Assembly (NCBI RefSeq): GCF_023516615.1
Contig: NZ_JAMGBF010000159.1
Coordinates: 1 to 34,947, forward strand
Length of the DNA: 34,947 bases
Direction of reading: 5' to 3'
Source: Streptomyces panaciradicis
GTDB taxonomy: Bacteria > Actinomycetota > Actinomycetes > Streptomycetales > Streptomycetaceae
A model generated the notes under the pieces. It made no database searches, had not been told where the DNA came from, and saw only the letters and a list, made by a program, of their open reading frames with translations. This document shows positions 30,711-34,947 of this stretch, piece after piece. Numbering within the stretch: the first letter of the stretch is position 1; every line of letters starts with the position of its first letter. A program made the translations under genes and the position numbers.

Positions 30711-30749
30711 CGCCGTGCTCTGACCGGGCGTCAACCGCCGTACGCCCGG

Positions 30750-31790
30750 TTACTCCTGCTTCTTGCGCCGCGTGCCGAACACGATCTCGTCCCAGCTCGG
30801 GACCGCGGCCCGGCGGCCGGGGCGCACGCCGTCGGCCTCCGCCTGCCGGTCCGTCGCGCCGATCAGGCGGTCGCGGTGGCTGCCGACGGAGCGGGGCATG
30901 AGAACGTCCGCGTACGCGGAACCGGCCGAGGCCGCGGGGGCCGGGGGCTCCTCCGCCTCGGGCTCGACGGCCGGCGGCTCCTCCTCCGGAGGCGAGGTCT
31001 CCGACGGGCGCTCCGGGACCACCAGATCGCCACGGAAGCTCGGCACCGCCTCCAACAGGCTGGTCAGCGAGTCCCGTTCGCCCGCCGTGATCTCCTCGGC
31101 GGGCTCGGACGCCTGGGCCGGCAGACTCGGCCGGTCCAGGGCACGGTCCAGCGGACGGTCGCGCGGCAGCCGTGCGATGCGCGGGACGAAGGGAAAGCTG
31201 GGCTCCGGCGCGGCGAGGTCGTCGGACTCGCCGATCAGCGAGCGCGCCTCCTCGTCGACGGCCTGGACGAGCCGCCGGGGCGGGTCGTACGTCCAGCTCG
31301 CCGAGTGCGGTTCCCCCGCGACCCGGTAGACCAGCAGGACCTCCCAGGTGCCGTCGTCGCGGCGCCAGGAGTCCCACTGCACGGTGTCCTTCTCCGCGCC
31401 GCGCAGCAACAGCCGCTCCTGCACGGCCTCGCCGAGCTGGGGTCCGGCGTTCTCGCCGGGGCGGCGGACGGGTGTCTTCCTGGCCCGCTCGGCCATGAAC
31501 GCGCGCTCGGCGAGGACCGGGCCCTCGAAGCGCCGTACCCGGTCGACGGGGATGCCTGCGAGCTGGGCGACCTCTTCCGCGGTGGCACCGGCGCGTATAC
31601 GCGCCTGGATGTCGCGGGGGCGGAGATGGCTTTCGACCTCGATCTCGATCTGTCCGAGGCGGGGCCGGTCACCGCGGACGGCGGCGCGCAGCCGCTCGTC
31701 GATCGGCAGCGTGTACTCCGTTGAGTCGGCAGCCTTCAGCACCAGCCGTGTGCCGTCATTGGAGACGGCCACGACACGCAGTTCGGGCAT
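30750..31790 (-). CDS. sepH: Septation protein SepH
   Basis: A 346-residue protein matching SepH (DUF3071), which binds FtsZ and promotes Z-ring assembly during sporulation septation in Streptomyces. The N-terminal domain opens MPELRVVAVSNDGTRLVLKA and contains a helix-turn-helix-like segment (AEEVAQLAGIPVDRVRRFEG, about residues 76-95) needed for FtsZ contact in characterised homologues. A long Pro/Glu/Ala-rich, probably disordered linker follows (about 220-310), then the conserved end VPSWDEIVFGTRRKKQE. The ATG at 31790 has GGGAGGT four bases ahead. It is monocistronic. Confidence 0.94.
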   Translation of the reverse strand: MPELRVVAVSNDGTRLVLKAADSTEYTLPIDERLRAAVRGDRPRLGQIEIEVESHLRPRDIQARIRAGATAEEVAQLAGIPVDRVRRFEGPVLAERAFMAERARKTPVRRPGENAGPQLGEAVQERLLLRGAEKDTVQWDSWRRDDGTWEVLLVYRVAGEPHSASWTYDPPRRLVQAVDEEARSLIGESDDLAAPEPSFPFVPRIARLPRDRPLDRALDRPSLPAQASEPAEEITAGERDSLTSLLEAVPSFRGDLVVPERPSETSPPEEEPPAVEPEAEEPPAPAASAGSAYADVLMPRSVGSHRDRLIGATDRQAEADGVRPGRRAAVPSWDEIVFGTRRKKQE

Positions 31791-32201
31791 GGGGACCTCC
31801 CGGGTGGTGCCTGCCGACGTCACGTGCGTCGCTGCTTCCGCTAGTCGAGTGTGGCCTGCCCGGGTGCAGCCTGCCACAACCTTGCCGAGTTGCCCGGCGT
31901 GTCGGGCACGGGCCCTGGATCGCCGTTATGGCACGGTTACCTATTCGCAACGCTAAGTGACCAACTCCGTCACCCTGTGCAACTAGCCCCCTCCCGGCGG
32001 TCCTTCAAGCCCCGGACGCCCTGGCGGGAGACCGGACCCAGGGCTCGCAACAGTACTCCATTCGGACCACGTGCGTGGATTGGCGCGCCACCCAACTTCT
32101 GGCAACGGACCGGAGTTGACCGCCCGTTGCCCGTTTTCGGGATCTTGAACGTGGCGTACTTCACGTAACCGCCGGAAACGGAACCAATGGCTTCGGCCGT
32201 C
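31791..32201. other. 411-bp intergenic region upstream of sepH
   Basis: No gene is supported. It holds the palindrome CACGTG just upstream of sepH and a bulged hairpin: TGTGGCCTGC (31850-31859) with GCAG (31866-31869) and GCCACA (31873-31878), plus a weak dyad GTGAC (31957-31961)/GTCAC (31969-31973). The sepH promoter must lie here but I could not define its boxes. The part nearer 32202 is AT-richer and featureless. Confidence 0.4.
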
Positions 32202-33521
32202 CTACGCGCCCAACACCCGTCGCAGGTAGTCGTTCTGGAACCGCCGGTCCGGGTCGAGCCGGTCCCGCAGTGCGGTGAACTCGCCGAAGCGGGGGTAGAC
32301 GCCCGCGAAGTACTCGGCGTCCCGCGTGTGCACCTTGCCCCAGTGCGGGCGTCCCTCGTGCGCGGTGAAGATGCGCTCGGCGGCCGTGAAGTAGGCCTGA
32401 TAGGGCGTGCCCTTGAACATGTGGACGGCGACGTAGGCGCTGTCGCGGCCCGACGCGGTGGACAGGGTGATGTCGTCGGCGGGGGCGGTGCGCACCTCGA
32501 CCGGGAAGCTGACCCTGAGGTCGGAGCGGTCGAGCATCGCCTTCAGCTCGCGCAGCGTCTCGGTCAGGGCCGCGCGCGGAACGGCGTACTCCATCTCCAC
32601 GAACCGCACCCGGCGCGGCGATGTGTAGACCTTGTAGGGAATGTCGGTGTACGTCCGCGCGGACAGGGCCTTGCTGGAGACCCGGGCGATCGTCGGGACG
32701 GTGGCCGGCACCGCCCGGCCGACCCACTGGGCCACCTGGAAGACGCCGTTGGAGAGGAACTCGTCCTCGAACCAGCCCGCCACCTGGCCGACCGGCTTCT
32801 CGGGACCGGCGCTGCGGTTGTTGCGCTTGGTGTTGGTGCTGCCGGTGTGCGGGAACCAGTAGAACTCGAAGTGCTCGTTCTCGGCCCACAGGGCGTCGAA
32901 GTCGGCGAGGACCCGGTCGAAGGGCATCGGTTCCTCGCGGGCCGTGAGCAGGAAGACCGGCTCCACGGCGAAGGTGATCGCCGTGACGATGCCGAGGGCG
33001 CCCAGGCCGATCCGGGCGGCCGCGAAGACCTCCGGGTTCTCCTTCTCGGAGCAGGTGAGCACCGAGCCGTCGGCGGTGACCAGCTCCAGCCCCTTGATCT
33101 GCGCGGCGATGGAGGCCGAGTCGCGTCCCGTGCCGTGGGTGCCGGTGCTGGTGGCGCCGGAGACGGTCTGCTCCATGATGTCGCCCATGTTCGTGAGCGA
33201 GAGCCCCTCGCGCGCGAGCGCCATGTTGAGTCTCTTGAGCGGGGTGCCGGCCTCCACCGTGACGGTCATGGCATCACGGTCGATCTTGCGGATGCCGGTC
33301 AACAGTTGAGGGCGGATCAACACACCGTCGGTGGCCGCGATGGACGTGAAGGAGTGCCCGGTACCGACCGGCTTCACGGTCAGTCCGTCCTCCGCGGCCT
33401 GCCGGACGGCCGCCACCAGCTCCTCGACGGAGGCGGGCGTGACCTCCCGCGCGGGGCGGGAGGCGACATTGCCGCCCCAGTTACGCCACGTGCCGTTCTT
33501 CCCGCTCGCTGTGCTGCTCAA
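32202..33521 (-). CDS. FAD-dependent D-arabinono-1,4-lactone oxidase family protein
   Basis: A 439-residue flavoprotein oxidase. The N-terminal FAD-binding domain has PVGTGHSF with H56, the position that covalently carries FAD in alditol and aldonolactone oxidases, and GATSTGTHGTG for the dinucleotide. The C-terminal ALO domain ends with the family signature HWGKVH and the RFQNDYLRRVLG tail. Relatives oxidise L-gulono- or D-arabinono-lactones or sugar alcohols, making H2O2. The start is TTG (33521) with GGGGAGG upstream. It overlaps the MFS gene by 41 bases, so the pair is probably an operon, perhaps importing or exporting a sugar acid or polyol (inference). Confidence 0.9.
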   Translation of the reverse strand: MSSTASGKNGTWRNWGGNVASRPAREVTPASVEELVAAVRQAAEDGLTVKPVGTGHSFTSIAATDGVLIRPQLLTGIRKIDRDAMTVTVEAGTPLKRLNMALAREGLSLTNMGDIMEQTVSGATSTGTHGTGRDSASIAAQIKGLELVTADGSVLTCSEKENPEVFAAARIGLGALGIVTAITFAVEPVFLLTAREEPMPFDRVLADFDALWAENEHFEFYWFPHTGSTNTKRNNRSAGPEKPVGQVAGWFEDEFLSNGVFQVAQWVGRAVPATVPTIARVSSKALSARTYTDIPYKVYTSPRRVRFVEMEYAVPRAALTETLRELKAMLDRSDLRVSFPVEVRTAPADDITLSTASGRDSAYVAVHMFKGTPYQAYFTAAERIFTAHEGRPHWGKVHTRDAEYFAGVYPRFGEFTALRDRLDPDRRFQNDYLRRVLGA

Positions 33522-34719
33522 CGGTGCCTCCCCGACGCGGAGCCGGCCTGCTGAGCCGGCGGTACCCCAGGAAACCGACCGCGACCGCGACGGCCCCGGA
33601 CACCGCCGGAACCCCGTACCCGGCCCGCGCTCCGGCCGCGTCGATGACCCAGCCTGCCACGGAGGAGCCGAGCGCGACGCCGACCGCGAGCCCGGTGCTG
33701 ATCCAGGTCATGCCCTCGGTCGACTGCGCGCGTGGTACGTGCTCTTCGATCAGGGACATCGTCGTGATCATCGTGGGAGCGATGGACAGGCCCGCGACGA
33801 AGAGCGCCACGGCCAGAAACGGCAAGTTTCCGACCAGTAGGAGGGGGATCATACTCACGGCCATCGCGCATATGCCCAGCAGCCAGCGACGCTGTGGGGC
33901 TCCCGCGAAACGCAGCAGCCCGAACACGATTCCCGCCACGCAGGATCCGGCCGCGTACAGGGCGAGCACGACACTCGCGGCGCCCTTGTGGCCCCGCTCG
34001 TCGGCGAAGGCCACGGTCACCACGTCCACCGCTCCGAAGATCGCCCCGGTCGCCACGAACGTGGCGACGAGAACCTGCAGCCCACGCGAGCGCAGCGCCG
34101 ACCCGCCGCCTTGCCTGGCCCGGGGGTGCGGCTCCGGCTCGGTGCTGCGCTGCGCGGTCAGCCAGAAGACGCCGAACGCCAGGAAACAGGCCGCCAGCAG
34201 GGGCCCGGCCTCCGGGAACCACGCGGTCGACAGCCCGATGGAGATGATCGGGCCGAGGATGAAGCACATCTCGTCGACCACCGACTCGAACGAGTACGCG
34301 GTGTGCAGCAGCGGAGTGCCGCGGTACAGGGTCGCCCACCGGGCCCGGACCATCGCCCCGAGGCTCGGTACGGAGCCGATCCCGGCGGCGCACACGAACA
34401 GCACCCAGTCCGGTCCGCCGAACGAGACGGCGAGCAGCAGCCCGGCCGCCGACGCGAGGGCGACCAGCGTGGCCGGCCGCAGCACCCGGCGCTGCCCGTA
34501 CTGGTCCACCAGGCGCGATATCTGCGGCCCGATGGCCGCGGCGGCCAGCGCGATGGTGGCCGACAGGGCGCCCGCGAGGCCGTACCGCCCGCTGAGCTGC
34601 GAGATCATCGTGACGACGCCGATGCCCATCATGGACAGCGGCATCCGGCCGAGGAAGCCCGCGGCGGAGAAGCGTCTGGTGCCGGGTGCGGCGAACAGGG
34701 CGCGGTAGGGACTCGGCAC
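33481..34719 (-). CDS. MFS transporter
   Basis: A 412-residue major facilitator with 12 predicted helices in two halves joined by a charged loop (STEPEPHPRARQGGG, near the middle). The first cytoplasmic loop LVDQYGQRRVLRP is a motif A variant. It starts at a GTG (34719) with GGAG six bases ahead. Its last 13 codons overlap the start of the lactone oxidase gene in another frame. Substrate unknown. A 181-bp divergent promoter gap with two dyads separates it from the hemH-like gene. Confidence 0.88.
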   Translation of the reverse strand: MPSPYRALFAAPGTRRFSAAGFLGRMPLSMMGIGVVTMISQLSGRYGLAGALSATIALAAAAIGPQISRLVDQYGQRRVLRPATLVALASAAGLLLAVSFGGPDWVLFVCAAGIGSVPSLGAMVRARWATLYRGTPLLHTAYSFESVVDEMCFILGPIISIGLSTAWFPEAGPLLAACFLAFGVFWLTAQRSTEPEPHPRARQGGGSALRSRGLQVLVATFVATGAIFGAVDVVTVAFADERGHKGAASVVLALYAAGSCVAGIVFGLLRFAGAPQRRWLLGICAMAVSMIPLLLVGNLPFLAVALFVAGLSIAPTMITTMSLIEEHVPRAQSTEGMTWISTGLAVGVALGSSVAGWVIDAAGARAGYGVPAVSGAVAVAVGFLGYRRLSRPAPRRGGTVEQHSEREERHVA

Positions 34720-34778
34720 GGCGGGCTCCGGTCGGGCGGAAGGGGAGTGCGGGAGGAGAGGCGGAACGGCGTAAGGCG

Positions 34779-34795
34779 TGTATACCGCCGATACA
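34779..34795. promoter_or_regulatory. Operator-like dyad upstream of the MFS gene
   Basis: TGTAT (34779-34783) and ATACA (34791-34795) form a perfect 5-bp inverted repeat over seven bases, 60 bases upstream of the MFS start and AT-rich against its surroundings; GTAA and TTAC lie just outside. TetR-like sites look like this. Confidence 0.45.
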
Positions 34796-34870
34796 GCTTA
34801 CAAGTCGCACGCCCGTTCGCACCCCTCCCGGCAGATCGGGAACCCGGCCCGACACCCCGCCGTTTCCCGG

Positions 34871-34893
34871 CTGTCAGTACCGGATGACAGGAT
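34871..34893 (+). promoter_or_regulatory. Dyad and -10-like element upstream of the hemH-like gene
   Basis: CTGTCA (34871-34876) and TGACAG (34885-34890) form a perfect 6-bp inverted repeat with eight bases between. CAGGAT (34888-34893) overlaps it, seven bases before the ATG, and could be the -10 box of a leaderless transcript, or AGGA could be a ribosome site. Confidence 0.45.
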
Positions 34894-34900
34894 TCGACCC

Positions 34901-34947
34901 ATGCGAGACGTGCTCGACGCCACCCCTTACGACGCCCTGCTTCTGCT
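34901..34947 (+). CDS. hemH: Ferrochelatase, N-terminal fragment
   Basis: Only 15 codons are inside the window before it runs off the right edge: MRDVLDATPYDALLL. The stretch ATPYDALLL is the usual opening of actinobacterial ferrochelatase (coproporphyrin ferrochelatase), which inserts Fe2+ late in haem synthesis. The call rests on this short match alone. Confidence 0.65.
   Translation, partial: MRDVLDATPYDALLL

Noticed and set aside
31851..32168. 105-codon open frame in the sepH upstream gap
   Set aside because: No ribosome site, no recognisable domain, and codon use unlike neighbouring genes; more likely non-coding.

Overview
The window is chromosomal DNA of a high-GC actinomycete, almost certainly Streptomyces. 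Third codon positions are nearly always G or C, GTG and TTG starts are common, and the gene content is typical of that genus: SepH, topoisomerase IV subunit A (ParC), a c-di-AMP (ydaO-type) riboswitch in front of an M23 peptidase, ptsH with a DasR-like operator, and a PatA-type acetyltransferase. There are 32 supported coding regions (the first and last cut by the window edges). I see no rRNA, tRNA, CRISPR array or intact insertion sequence.

Left part (1-6.6 kb): the end of an acetate-type sodium:solute symporter, then a NitT/TauT-type ABC importer (ATPase, permease, lipoprotein). The importer is bracketed by two closely related CitB/DcuR-type response regulators. Only the right-hand regulator has an adjacent CitA/DcuS-type kinase. 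The arrangement suggests import of, and response to, small carboxylates.

6.7-12.1 kb: an Apd1/sucrase-ferredoxin-like protein with a close match to the actinobacterial iron box (IdeR/DmdR) at its start; a Bcr/CflA efflux pump divergent from a MarR regulator with an 18-bp palindrome between them; and two divergent citrate synthase homologues. One synthase carries an N-terminal helix-turn-helix domain. The AT-rich gap between them holds nested palindromes and a promoter-like TTGATT-N19-TATAAT arrangement.

12.1-15.1 kb: an accessory-looking stretch with two tandem paralogous 78-79-residue proteins of unknown function, a DUF6082-type membrane protein, a CobW/COG0523 GTPase and an intergenic element with a 12-bp perfect inverted repeat.

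15.1-31.8 kb: mostly conserved housekeeping genes: parC, a catalytic/non-catalytic M16 peptidase pair, riboswitch plus M23 endopeptidase, GntR regulator, ptsH, patA, a DUF5998 protein, a phosphodiesterase, thymidine kinase, a VOC protein, a sulfurtransferase and sepH. The right end holds a lactone-oxidase-type flavoprotein overlapping an MFS transporter gene, divergent from what appears to be hemH (ferrochelatase).

All functional assignments come from reading motifs by eye. Operators and promoters are sequence matches only and have not been tested.
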